This document shows positions 1-7,769 of a stretch of DNA of 38,902 nucleotides, piece after piece. The stretch spans positions 1 through 38,902 of the forward strand of contig CAVIGM010000007.1 of assembly GCA_963642455.1 (NCBI GenBank). The letters are read 5' to 3'. Position 1 is the first letter of the stretch, and each line of letters opens with the position of its first letter. The notes below the pieces were generated by a model. The model was given only the letters and a program-made list of their open reading frames with translations, made no database searches and had not been told where the DNA came from. The DNA comes from Crickella sp963642455. Its GTDB lineage: Bacteria; Bacillota; Clostridia; Peptostreptococcales; Anaerovoracaceae. The position numbers were made by a program, and so were the translations under genes.

Positions 1-1
1 T

Positions 2-127
2 ATTCGTAGAGAAGTATATCCTGTTGTTCCACCTAAAGTGGAATATTCGCTTACCGATATGGGAAAAGATTTTTTACCTATTTTGGATTCAATCAATTCT
101 TGGGCAGAAAAATATACTTCCAAATAA
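2..127 (+). CDS. HxlR-family transcriptional regulator, C-terminal fragment
   Basis: This is the last 41 codons of a gene that begins before the window. The visible protein contains VEYSLTDMGKDFLPIL followed by a short Trp-containing helix (INSWAEKY) and a TAA stop. That is the typical end of the HxlR/MarR-like winged-helix family: the second strand of the wing (YSLTxxG) and the C-terminal dimerisation helix. HxlR proteins are small dimeric DNA-binding regulators, often responding to oxidative or electrophile stress. The target cannot be judged because the recognition helix and the neighbouring genes are outside the window. It is convergent with the ruv-que-tgt operon and is separated from it by a two-way terminator. 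The family call is good; the specific role is unknown. Confidence 0.75.
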   Translation: MRREVYPVVPPKVEYSLTDMGKDFLPILDSINSWAEKYTSK

Positions 128-144
128 ACAATTCAATATCTGGC

Positions 145-196
145 AAAAATCAAGCTCCTCACCACTGGAATCAATCCAATGATGGAGAGCTTTTTT
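145..196. terminator. bidirectional Rho-independent terminator
   Basis: An 18-pair stem spans 152-192 (outer arms AAGCTC and GAGCTT, inner arms TGGA and TCCA, 5-nt loop). Read on the minus strand it has one mismatch and three G-U pairs and is followed by a T5 run at 149-145. Read on the plus strand it is followed by T6 at 191-196, but the G-U pairs become A-C mismatches. It therefore fits best as the end of the minus-strand ruv-que-tgt operon and can also stop the plus-strand HxlR gene. Confidence 0.8.
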
Positions 197-201
197 GCAC
201 C

Positions 202-1443
202 TTACTTCTGAACACGTGACATCAATACTACAGTCTCAACGTGCTTGGTCATTGGGAAATTGTCATAGGCCCTTATGCATACTGGCTTATATCCGTACTG
301 TGCGAGGCTCTCGAGGTTCATGCACAGCGTCTTAGGATTGCAAGAGATATAAAGGAATTCCTTCATCCCGTAGCCTGCAAGCATACCGATAACCTTGTCA
401 TGCATTCCGACTCTCGGCGGGTCAACTACAATTACCTCAGGTGGCTCTTGCATATCTGATAGAGCCTTGCGAACATCGTCGCAGATGAATTCGCAGTTGT
501 CGAAGCCATTTAAAGCCGCATTTTCTCTTGCTGCAATTACAGCATCCTCCACAATCTCCACGCCGTACACCTTCTTGGCCTTTGATGCCATAAGCTGGCT
601 AATTGTTCCGGTGCCGCAATACAGGTCATATACGGTCTTTGAATTGATGTCAGGCACAAGCTCAAGTGCCTCGCTGTATAATCTTTCGACTGCTTCGATA
701 TTTGTCTGAAAGAACGCAAAGGCATTAACCTTGAATCTAAGGCCGAGAATTTCCTCATAATAATAGTCTCTTCCGTAGAGGACCTTGATGCCTTCGTTTA
801 TTACCGCATCGGCAAGGCTGTCATTGAAGGTTCTGATTATTCCGACAATTTGCTTGTCGAGCTTCAGGCTGAGTAGCCTTTCTACATAAGCTTCCTCATC
901 GAAGCCACTCTCAGAGCTTGTAACAATATTTATAAGAAGCTCATTTGTTCTTACTCCGCAGCGCACTACAAGATTCCTAAGAAGTCCAAGGTGCGTCTTC
1001 TTATGGTAAAAAGGATAGCCGTTCTCGCGGCAGAATTCGAGTGTTTCGCCAAGAATCTTATTGAAATCATCAGGCACGAGCTGGCATTCGTTAGTCGTAA
1101 TGATTGACATGAAATGCCCCTTCTTGTGCATTCCAAGTTCAAGCTGCCCGTCCTTAACAAGGTCTCCGAAGGTATATTCCATCTTGTTCCTATATTCATA
1201 AGGATTAAAGGCGGCCTTCATTCCCTCGTATACCGACTCATCTATATTGTGCTTAGATAAAAGTCTGCGAAATTGCTTGTCCTTCTCGGCAAGTTGCGTC
1301 TCATAAGGAACGCCCTGATAAATGCAGCCGCCGCAAATCTCCGACATATTGCATACTGGTTTTTGAACGGATTCTTGGACGTCTCCATGAATTGATTCTT
1401 GAATGGATTCTTGAACAGAATTACAAATATGATTATTGCTCAC
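202..1443 (-). CDS. RlmD/RumA-like 23S rRNA (uracil-5-)-methyltransferase
   Basis: SAM-dependent RNA m5U methyltransferase of the TrmA/RlmD/RlmCD family, which methylates specific uridines in 23S rRNA. A C-x5-C-x2-C set (C31, C37, C40) and C120 (NEC) match the 4Fe-4S cluster of the family. FFQTN lies at 244-248, the SAM loop DLYCGTG at 273-279, DPPR at 341-344, and SCNPKTL with the catalytic Cys at 367-373. The length is 413 residues. There is no N-terminal TRAM domain; instead residues 9-29 are a degenerate Gln/Glu/Ser repeat. The start is GTG with GGAGG five bases upstream, and this SD lies inside the end of tgt, which it overlaps by 11 bases, so translation is probably coupled. The exact methylated base (U747, U1939 or another) cannot be told from sequence, so no symbol is given. 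Confidence 0.88.
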   Translation of the reverse strand: MSNNHICNSVQESIQESIHGDVQESVQKPVCNMSEICGGCIYQGVPYETQLAEKDKQFRRLLSKHNIDESVYEGMKAAFNPYEYRNKMEYTFGDLVKDGQLELGMHKKGHFMSIITTNECQLVPDDFNKILGETLEFCRENGYPFYHKKTHLGLLRNLVVRCGVRTNELLINIVTSSESGFDEEAYVERLLSLKLDKQIVGIIRTFNDSLADAVINEGIKVLYGRDYYYEEILGLRFKVNAFAFFQTNIEAVERLYSEALELVPDINSKTVYDLYCGTGTISQLMASKAKKVYGVEIVEDAVIAARENAALNGFDNCEFICDDVRKALSDMQEPPEVIVVDPPRVGMHDKVIGMLAGYGMKEFLYISCNPKTLCMNLESLAQYGYKPVCIRAYDNFPMTKHVETVVLMSRVQK

Positions 1444-2563
1444 ATTTACCTCCGTATTTGCTATAGAAATCCTTCTTATACTCTGTAAATCTGTCTTCCT
1501 CGATTGCCTTGCGGATATTCGACATCATATTTACAAGGAAGTGAATATTATGCTCTGAGAGAAGCATGGAGCTTAGAATCTCATCGGATTTGAAAAGATG
1601 CCTTAAATAAGCTCTCGAATAATTCCTGCATACATAGCAATCACATTCTGGATCGAGCGGCTCAAACGACCTTTGATGGCAGGCATTCTTAATGCTTATC
1701 TCTCCCCTGCTTGTTGTTGCAAGGCCGTGTCTTGCAAGCCTTGTCGGAAGAACACAGTCGAACATATCTACACCATTCTCCACACCCTCGAAGAGATAAT
1801 CAGGCGTGCCGACTCCCATCAAATATCTTGGCTTGTCCGCTGGTAATAAATCTGCGCAATCACTTAGAATTTCGAGGAATTGCTCCTTAGGCTCTCCTAC
1901 GGAAATCCCGCCTATTGCATATCCTGGCAGGTCAAATTCCGTAATTTGTTCGGCACTTATTCTTCGAAGATCTTTATAGAAGCCGCCCTGCATAATGCCG
2001 AAGAGCGACTGATTCTCTGTATTGGTATGCGCCTTGATGCATCTTTCGAGCCACCTTGTGGTTCTTTCCATTGAATTTTTGGTATATGTATAGTCAGATG
2101 GATATGGACAGCATTCGTCAAAGGCCATCATAATATCCGAGCCGAGATCCATCTGAACTCCAATCGAAGATTCAGGCGTCATCATATGCGAGGATCCGTC
2201 TATATATGACTTGAACTTCACACCCTCCTCGGTGATTTTTCTGAATTTGCCAAGAGAGAAGACCTGGAAGCCACCGCTGTCTGTCAATATCGACTTATGC
2301 CAGTTCATGAATTTATGAAGTCCGCCAGCCTCCCTTACGATATCCGAGCCCGGTCTTAGATAAAGATGATAGGTGTTTCCGAGAATAATCTCAGCCCCAG
2401 TCTTCTCAACATCCTCGGGCTTCATCGCCTTAACGGTTCCTTGAGTTCCGACAGGCATAAATACCGGCGTTTCAATAGTGCCATGTCTTGTTGTTATTCT
2501 TCCCCTTCTCGCCTTGGAATTCTTGTCCTTGTGCAATAATTCAAATTTAAGTGCTTTGTCCAT
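1433..2563 (-). CDS. tgt: tRNA-guanine transglycosylase (queuine/preQ1 tRNA-ribosyltransferase)
   Basis: Swaps guanine 34 in the anticodon of GUN tRNAs for preQ1 during queuosine synthesis in the cytoplasm. All family marks are visible: DSGGFQVFSL with the general-base Asp95, the substrate-pocket segment GIMQGG (about 189-194), GYAIGGISVGE (214-224), VDMFDCVLPTR with the nucleophilic Asp (about 265-275), and the zinc site CxCxxC...H (C307, C309, C312, about H322). The 376 residues are the usual length. It lies 24 bases after queA, whose enzyme acts on the tRNA that Tgt has modified. The ATG has only a weak SD (GGAG about 15 bases upstream), so coupling to queA is likely. Confidence 0.97.
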   Translation of the reverse strand: MDKALKFELLHKDKNSKARRGRITTRHGTIETPVFMPVGTQGTVKAMKPEDVEKTGAEIILGNTYHLYLRPGSDIVREAGGLHKFMNWHKSILTDSGGFQVFSLGKFRKITEEGVKFKSYIDGSSHMMTPESSIGVQMDLGSDIMMAFDECCPYPSDYTYTKNSMERTTRWLERCIKAHTNTENQSLFGIMQGGFYKDLRRISAEQITEFDLPGYAIGGISVGEPKEQFLEILSDCADLLPADKPRYLMGVGTPDYLFEGVENGVDMFDCVLPTRLARHGLATTSRGEISIKNACHQRSFEPLDPECDCYVCRNYSRAYLRHLFKSDEILSSMLLSEHNIHFLVNMMSNIRKAIEEDRFTEYKKDFYSKYGGKCEQ

Positions 2564-2587
2564 AATCTATTCGTATTTCTCCGTAAT

Positions 2588-3637
2588 TTATTTAATCAAC
2601 ATAGCGTCGCCGTAGCTGAAGAATCTGTATTTCTCATCAACCGCCACCTTATATGCCTTAAGTATCTCCTCTCTGTCATAGAGCGCAGAGATGAGCATAA
2701 GCAGGGTTGATTTAGGCAGATGAAAATTCGTAATTAGCGCATCCACAAGCTTAAAATCGTATCCAGGATATATAAAAATTCCTGTGGATTTCTCGCCAGG
2801 CTCTGCTCTGTAGCCACTTGCTGTTTCAATCGCAACGCTTTCGAGTGTCCTTGTCGATGTTGTGCCGACAGCGATTATCCTGCCGCCTTTATCTATTGTA
2901 TCGTTGATAATTGCGGCATTTTGCTCGGATAGGGAACACTCCTCGAAATGCATCTTGTGGTCCTCGATATTCTCGACCTTTACCGGCCTGAAGGTTCCGA
3001 TGCCTACATGCAAGGTTACATAAGCGATTCTAACGCCCATTTCCTCAATTTGCGCAAGAAGCTCTTGGGTAAAATGAAGCCCTGCTGTAGGTGCGGCAAC
3101 CGAGCCGTCAATCCTGCTATATACGGTCTGGTACATCTCCTTGTCGGAGTCCTTGGCTTGTCTTGTAATATATGGAGGAAGCGGCATGCTGCCTATTTCC
3201 TCGAGCCTTTCCATGAAGATGCCCTCGTATTCGAAGCGAATCAGCCTTGTGCCGTTTGCCTCATCATGTATGCCTTCGATGTGCGCCTTGAAGAGCTTAT
3301 TTTCGCTTAGAACGACCGAATCACCAACATGTAGCCTTTTGCCTGGTTTGACCAGAGCTTCCCAATAATCGCCATTTATGCGCTTTATAAGGAGAAGCTC
3401 GATATGTGCGCCTGTCCCCTCTTTAATTCCGTACAGCCTTGCAGGTATTACTCTCGAATCGTTAAGAACAAGGCAGTCGCCCGCTCTGAGATAGCTCTTA
3501 ATATCATAGAAATGCTTATGTTCAATTGTCTTATCCGCCCTATCAAGCACCATCAGTCTGCACGAATCTCTTTGCTCTGCTGGTGTCTGCGCAATAAGCT
3601 CCTTAGGAAGCTCATAGTCGAAATCTTCTAATTTCAA
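2588..3637 (-). CDS. queA: S-adenosylmethionine:tRNA ribosyltransferase-isomerase
   Basis: Transfers and isomerises the ribose of SAM onto preQ1-tRNA, giving epoxyqueuosine-tRNA. The N-terminus (FDYELPKELIAQTPAEQRD) and the motifs SRVIPARL, VAAPTAGLHFT, LHVGIGTFRPV, GTTSTRTLES and DALITNFHLPKSTLLML are those of QueA throughout. The 349 residues are normal. The first codon is TTG, supported by AGAGGA about seven bases upstream; no nearby ATG would keep the conserved N-terminus. It sits between ruvB (53 bases upstream) and tgt (24 bases downstream), the common ruvCAB-queA-tgt order. Confidence 0.97.
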   Translation of the reverse strand: MKLEDFDYELPKELIAQTPAEQRDSCRLMVLDRADKTIEHKHFYDIKSYLRAGDCLVLNDSRVIPARLYGIKEGTGAHIELLLIKRINGDYWEALVKPGKRLHVGDSVVLSENKLFKAHIEGIHDEANGTRLIRFEYEGIFMERLEEIGSMPLPPYITRQAKDSDKEMYQTVYSRIDGSVAAPTAGLHFTQELLAQIEEMGVRIAYVTLHVGIGTFRPVKVENIEDHKMHFEECSLSEQNAAIINDTIDKGGRIIAVGTTSTRTLESVAIETASGYRAEPGEKSTGIFIYPGYDFKLVDALITNFHLPKSTLLMLISALYDREEILKAYKVAVDEKYRFFSYGDAMLIK

Positions 3638-3690
3638 TATAACGTCCTCTTTTCTTGTCTGTTTGTATGTATGTTTGTTTCTTTCTTTAT

Positions 3691-4707
3691 CTATATAGTG
3701 TCGCCTTTATAAAGGCTCATTAGGCCGAGATGCTCATAGGCTGCTCTTGCGGCCATTCTTCCCTTTTGCGTCCTATAAAGGAGTCCTGCCTGAATAAGAA
3801 ATGGCTCGTTCGCATCCTCTATTGTCACTCTCTCCTCGCCGATTGCACTCGCAACTGTCTCGATTCCAACAGGTCCACCACCGAAATTTTTGATAATGGT
3901 CTCGAGTATATCCCTGTCGAGCTTATCAAGTCCGAGCTTATCTACACCAAGGGCATCGAGCGCCTTGTTGGTAATTGCGATATTTATATTTCCATCGGCA
4001 ATGACCTCAGAGAAATCTCTTACTCTCTTAAGAAGCCTGTTTCCGATACGAGGCGTTCCTCTTGACCTTGTCGCAAGCTCTGTAAGGCTCTCGCTATCTA
4101 TTTCTATTCCAAGCACATGAGCCGAGCGTCTTAGGATCTCCTTAATCTCATCAACTGTATAGAATTCGAACTTAGACACTATGCCGAAACGGTCTCTCAA
4201 TGGAGCCGAGAGACTTCCTGCCCTTGTTGTAGCGCCGATCAAAGTGAATTTTGCGATATCTATACGAAGCGAGCGAGCCGCTGGGCCTTTGCCGATAATT
4301 ATATCGAGCGCGTAATCTTCCATCGCCGAATAAAGGACCTCTTCAACGGAACGGTTCATTCTGTGGATTTCATCGATGAAGAGGACATCCCCGTCGTTAA
4401 GATTGGTCAGAATTGCCGCAAGATCACCTGCTCTGCTAATTGCAGGGCCCGATGTAATCTTAATATCTACGCCAAGCTCGTTTGCAATAATGCCTGCAAG
4501 AGTTGTCTTGCCAAGTCCCGGAGGCCCATAGAAAAGAACATGATCAAGAGGCTCGTTTCTGTGCTTAGCGGCTTCGATATATATTGATAAATTGTCCTTA
4601 GTTGATGATTGCCCGCAGTATTCGCTTAGATATTGCGGTCTTAATGTAAGCTCGCCTCCAAGCTCGTATGGCTTAGCCTCAGCCTGTGTAATTCTATCTT
4701 CCATCAT
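3691..4707 (-). CDS. ruvB: Holliday junction branch-migration ATPase RuvB
   Basis: Hexameric AAA+ motor that, with RuvA, drives branch migration of Holliday junctions during recombinational repair. Visible marks are RPQYLSEYCGQ near the N-terminus, Walker A GPPGLGKTTL, Walker B LFIDEIHRM, sensor 1 GATTRAG, the arginine-finger segment (APLRDRFG), and the C-terminal winged helix (FGGGPVGIETVASAIGEE, RTQKGRMAA). The 338 residues are usual. Two ATG codons are adjacent at the start; the upstream one has GAGG seven bases away. The gene is 18 bases downstream of ruvA. Confidence 0.97.
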   Translation of the reverse strand: MMEDRITQAEAKPYELGGELTLRPQYLSEYCGQSSTKDNLSIYIEAAKHRNEPLDHVLFYGPPGLGKTTLAGIIANELGVDIKITSGPAISRAGDLAAILTNLNDGDVLFIDEIHRMNRSVEEVLYSAMEDYALDIIIGKGPAARSLRIDIAKFTLIGATTRAGSLSAPLRDRFGIVSKFEFYTVDEIKEILRRSAHVLGIEIDSESLTELATRSRGTPRIGNRLLKRVRDFSEVIADGNINIAITNKALDALGVDKLGLDKLDRDILETIIKNFGGGPVGIETVASAIGEERVTIEDANEPFLIQAGLLYRTQKGRMAARAAYEHLGLMSLYKGDTI

Positions 4708-4725
4708 TCATTTACCTCTTAATCT

Positions 4726-5328
4726 CTATAGCAGATATTTAAGTGCCTTCTTGATATATTGCTCGACACTTAGGTCATTCTCTTCAATATGTGAAAGTGC
4801 GGCCTCGGCCTCTTTCTTGGTATAGCCAAGGGTTGTGAGAGCAAGCAAGGCTTCGGACTTCTCTCCGCTTATCAGGCTTGCTGCCTCGCTTGGAACATAG
4901 GCGTCTGCCCCCTCGAAAGGAAGCACGTTGACCTTCTCTGACAGCTCGAGTATCAACCTTTCGGCTGTTTTTTTGCCTACTCCCTGAGCTCTCGAAATGG
5001 ATGCAGCATCGCCTTGAGAAATCATCGCCCTAATCTGGTTAGGGCTTCCAAGCGACATTATTGCAAGGCCTGCCTTAGGGCCAACTCCATTTACCGTAAT
5101 CAGAAGTTCAAAGAGCTTGAGACCATCTGCGTTCTCGAAGCCGTATAATGACATGCCATCTTCCTTGACCTGCAAATATGTATATAGCTCGATTTCGTCG
5201 CCCTCTTTGTGGTTAAGAAGCTGCGAATATTCCGAGACGAATACGCGAAAGCCTATGCCGGCAGCGGTCTCAAGAACGATTGCGCCCTTGTCGTAATATA
5301 AATATTCCCCTTTGAGATGTCTTATCAT
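4726..5328 (-). CDS. ruvA: Holliday junction DNA-binding protein RuvA
   Basis: Tetrameric protein that holds the four-way junction and loads RuvB. The N-terminal OB fold is seen (MIRHLKGEYLYYDKGAIVLE, GIGFRVFVS), followed by tandem helix-hairpin-helix motifs (LLITVNGVGPKAGLAIMS and ISRAQGVGKKTAERLILEL). The C-terminal RuvB-contact domain has LTTLGYTKKEAEAAL. The 200 residues are standard. AAGGTG lies just upstream of the ATG, and ruvC ends 27 bases before it. Confidence 0.96.
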   Translation of the reverse strand: MIRHLKGEYLYYDKGAIVLETAAGIGFRVFVSEYSQLLNHKEGDEIELYTYLQVKEDGMSLYGFENADGLKLFELLITVNGVGPKAGLAIMSLGSPNQIRAMISQGDAASISRAQGVGKKTAERLILELSEKVNVLPFEGADAYVPSEAASLISGEKSEALLALTTLGYTKKEAEAALSHIEENDLSVEQYIKKALKYLL

Positions 5329-5355
5329 ATAATCACCTTCTATCTATTTCTGATT

Positions 5356-5847
5356 CTATTTCAAATTCGACATGCGGCCCCCTCGTGAGTGGGCGTGGCA
5401 TATAGCGGCAGCAAGTGCGTCAGCTGTATCATCGGGCTTAGGCACCTTCTCAAGACCAAGTATCATCTTAACCATAGTCTGCACCTGCTTCTTCTCTGCT
5501 CGCCCGTATCCGACAAGCGATTGCTTAATATGCAAAGGCGTATATTCGAATACTTTGACATTATTCTGAACACAAGCAAGAAGCGCTATTCCCCTCGCCT
5601 CACCAACAAGTATTGCCGTCGTTGAGTTCGTATTAAAGAAAAGTTCCTCTATCGATGCCTCGTCAGGCTGATACTCCTGAATCAGCTTAGTCAGCTCATC
5701 GTAAATAATCCGAAGTCGCTCCTCAGGTGGCGTATGCGCTTCAGTAAGTATAGAGCCGTATTTCACAGGCGTGAATTTATTGCCCTTGTAATCCAAAATT
5801 CCGTAACCCATAATGGCATAGCCCGGGTCAATTCCTATAATTCTCAT
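5356..5847 (-). CDS. ruvC: Holliday junction resolvase RuvC
   Basis: Dimeric RNase H-fold nuclease that cuts Holliday junctions. It begins MRIIGIDPGYAIMGYGIL, with the first catalytic Asp in IGIDPG. EELFFNTN carries the second acidic position, and the C-terminal PDDTADALAAAICH carries the DxxDA catalytic pair. An in-frame ATG five codons upstream (5862) is rejected as the start: GGGAG lies eight bases before 5847, and the upstream ATG would fall at or next to the transcription start given by the TATAAT box at 5866-5871. From the chosen start the protein has 163 residues. It is the first gene of the ruv-que-tgt operon. Confidence 0.96.
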   Translation of the reverse strand: MRIIGIDPGYAIMGYGILDYKGNKFTPVKYGSILTEAHTPPEERLRIIYDELTKLIQEYQPDEASIEELFFNTNSTTAILVGEARGIALLACVQNNVKVFEYTPLHIKQSLVGYGRAEKKQVQTMVKMILGLEKVPKPDDTADALAAAICHAHSRGGRMSNLK

Positions 5848-5865
5848 TACACAAACTCCCATTTG

Positions 5866-5894
5866 ATTATACTACCAAAGGGCCTTCAAGTCTA
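5866..5894 (-). promoter_or_regulatory. sigma-A type promoter of the ruvC operon
   Basis: On the minus strand TAGACT (5894-5889), a 17-base spacer and a perfect TATAAT (5871-5866) precede ruvC. Transcription would start close to 5859, at the edge of the GGGAG ribosome binding site, giving a very short leader. Confidence 0.65.
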
Positions 5895-5919
5895 TTATTT
5901 GCAATGCTTGTAAAGCCAT

Positions 5920-5956
5920 AAGAAAAAGAATCGGGCGGCCTAATTGCCACCCGATT
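5920..5956 (-). terminator. Rho-independent terminator after fhs
   Basis: Arms at 5956-5946 and 5939-5929 pair over 11 positions on the minus strand (AATCGGG core, one G-U pair) around a 6-base loop. They are followed by CTTTTTCTT (T5 at 5927-5923). It closes the purine operon and isolates it from the ruvC promoter immediately downstream. Confidence 0.88.
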
Positions 5957-5986
5957 GAAGTCTTGTATATTCCTCGCCAGCACTAT

Positions 5987-7660
5987 TTAGTAGAGGCCAG
6001 TGATTATGCCATCGTCAGTTACATTGATATTCTCAGCCGAAGGTATCTTAGGAAGCCCGGGCATAGTCATAATATCGCCCGTAAGCGCAACTATGAAGCC
6101 CGCGCCTGCCGAAATCTTAATGCTCTTAACAAAGATTTCGAAATCAGTTGGAGCGCCAAGGAGCTTAGGATTATCCGAGAAGCTGTATTGTGTCTTGGCC
6201 ATGCATACAGGAAGATTACCATAGCCGAGATCCGTAAGTCTCTTAATCTGCTTCTTAGCCGCAGGTGCGAATTGAACACTTTTGCCGCCATATATCTTAG
6301 TTACTATGGCTTCAATCTTGTTCTCGATGCTGTCCTCAAGGTCGTATGCGAATCTGAAGTCATTTGGCTCCTCGCAGAGTCTTACCACCTCCTTTGCAAG
6401 CTCGATTCCGCCTGCGCCTCCATCTGCCCATACCGTTGATAGCACAGTATCGCAGGAGAGCTCTCTGGTTTTCTTAAGAATGAAATCAAGCTCCTTATCT
6501 GTGTCAGTTGGGAATCTGTTGATTGCGACAACGCAAGGAAGACCAAATACGTTCTTGATATTTGAAACGTGGCGAAGAAGGTTCGGAATTCCTTTCTCGA
6601 GAGCTTCGAGATTCTCTTCTCCAAGGTTCTTCTTGTCTAAGCCGCCATGCATCTTAAGAGCTCTTACCGATGCAACAATAACTACAGCGGAAGGCTTAAG
6701 GCCTGCCATACGGCATTTGATATCGAGGAATTTCTCTGCTCCAAGGTCCGCTCCGAAGCCAGCCTCTGTGACCGTATAGTCAGATAGCTTAAGTGCAAGC
6801 TTAGTTGCAAGAACGGAATTGCATCCATGTGCTATATTTGCAAAAGGTCCACCGTGTACGAAGGCAGGTGTGCCCTCGAGCGTCTGCACAAGATTAGGCT
6901 TAATCGCATCCTTAAGGAGAGCTGTCATCGCGCCTACCGCCTTGAGGTCCGCCGCGGTTACCGGCTTATCATCATAGGTGAAGGCAACAATGATTCTCGA
7001 AAGTCTTTCCTTCAGATCCTTTATAGAATCAGAAAGGCAGAAAATTGCCATAATCTCCGAAGCTACTGTAATCTCGAAAGCGTCCTGTCTTGGCATTCCA
7101 TTAGCCTGTCCGCCAAGTCCGTCAACGATATTACGAAGCTGGCGGTCATTCATATCCATGCATCTTCTTAAGCTGATCTTCCTTGGGTCAATTCCAAGCT
7201 CATTTCCCTGATGTATGTGGTTGTCGAGCATCGCCGCAAGAAGATTATTTGCAGCTCCTATAGCATGAAGGTCGCCTGTGAAATGCAGATTGATGTCCTC
7301 CATCGGAACTACCTGAGCATAGCCGCCGCCTGCCGCACCACCTTTTATACCAAAAACAGGTCCGAGCGAAGGCTCTCTAAGTGCTACCTTAACGTTCTTT
7401 CCAAGTCTTGCAAGTCCGTCGGAAAGCCCTATCGTTGTTGTTGTCTTGCCCTCTCCAGCAGGAGTTGGTGTGATTGCAGTTACAAGGATCAGCTTGCCGT
7501 CCTTACGGTCTGTATTCTTGACGCAAAGAGGATTAACCTTAGCCTTATACCTGCCATACTGCTCTAAATATTCCTCTTCAATTCCCGCCTTTGCAGCAAT
7601 CTCGGTAATTGGCTTAAGCTTGCATTCCTGTGCAATCTCAATGTCTGACTTGTATGCCAT
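5987..7660 (-). CDS. fhs: formate--tetrahydrofolate ligase
   Basis: ATP-dependent joining of formate to THF, giving the 10-formyl-THF used by PurN and AICAR transformylase. The nucleotide loop TPTPAGEGKTTTTIGL is at about 64-79. LREPSLGPVFGIKGGAAGGG, GDLHAIGAANNLL, TVTEAGFGADLGAEKF and the C-terminal GDIMTMPGLPKIPSAENI are all family blocks. The 557 residues are the standard length. GGGAG precedes the ATG. It is the last gene of the purine operon, 109 bases after purL, and is followed by a terminator. Its position suggests that its main duty here is to feed one-carbon units to purine synthesis. It could also serve acetogenesis or amino acid fermentation. Confidence 0.98.
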   Translation of the reverse strand: MAYKSDIEIAQECKLKPITEIAAKAGIEEEYLEQYGRYKAKVNPLCVKNTDRKDGKLILVTAITPTPAGEGKTTTTIGLSDGLARLGKNVKVALREPSLGPVFGIKGGAAGGGYAQVVPMEDINLHFTGDLHAIGAANNLLAAMLDNHIHQGNELGIDPRKISLRRCMDMNDRQLRNIVDGLGGQANGMPRQDAFEITVASEIMAIFCLSDSIKDLKERLSRIIVAFTYDDKPVTAADLKAVGAMTALLKDAIKPNLVQTLEGTPAFVHGGPFANIAHGCNSVLATKLALKLSDYTVTEAGFGADLGAEKFLDIKCRMAGLKPSAVVIVASVRALKMHGGLDKKNLGEENLEALEKGIPNLLRHVSNIKNVFGLPCVVAINRFPTDTDKELDFILKKTRELSCDTVLSTVWADGGAGGIELAKEVVRLCEEPNDFRFAYDLEDSIENKIEAIVTKIYGGKSVQFAPAAKKQIKRLTDLGYGNLPVCMAKTQYSFSDNPKLLGAPTDFEIFVKSIKISAGAGFIVALTGDIMTMPGLPKIPSAENINVTDDGIITGLY

Positions 7661-7691
7661 ATACTATCTTATCTCCCTTAATTGATTCTAC

Positions 7692-7724
7692 TAAATCGCA
7701 ATTTAATCGCTATTTAATCGCTAT
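7692..7724. repeat. three 11-bp direct repeats between purL and fhs
   Basis: The unit TTAATCGCTAT occurs twice exactly (7703-7713, 7714-7724), preceded by a variant TAAATCGCAAT (7692-7702). The array lies in the 109-base gap upstream of fhs, about one helical turn per unit. No clear promoter was found beside it. It may be a protein-binding array or slippage-derived sequence. Confidence 0.7.
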
Positions 7725-7769
7725 TATTTCGTTTCTATATATTTGCAATCTTAAATTCGCGATTCAAAT

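Noticed and set aside
6282..6779. 165-codon plus-strand frame inside fhs
   Set aside because: It is the shadow of a fully conserved fhs reading frame, Ser/Leu-rich with no family match.
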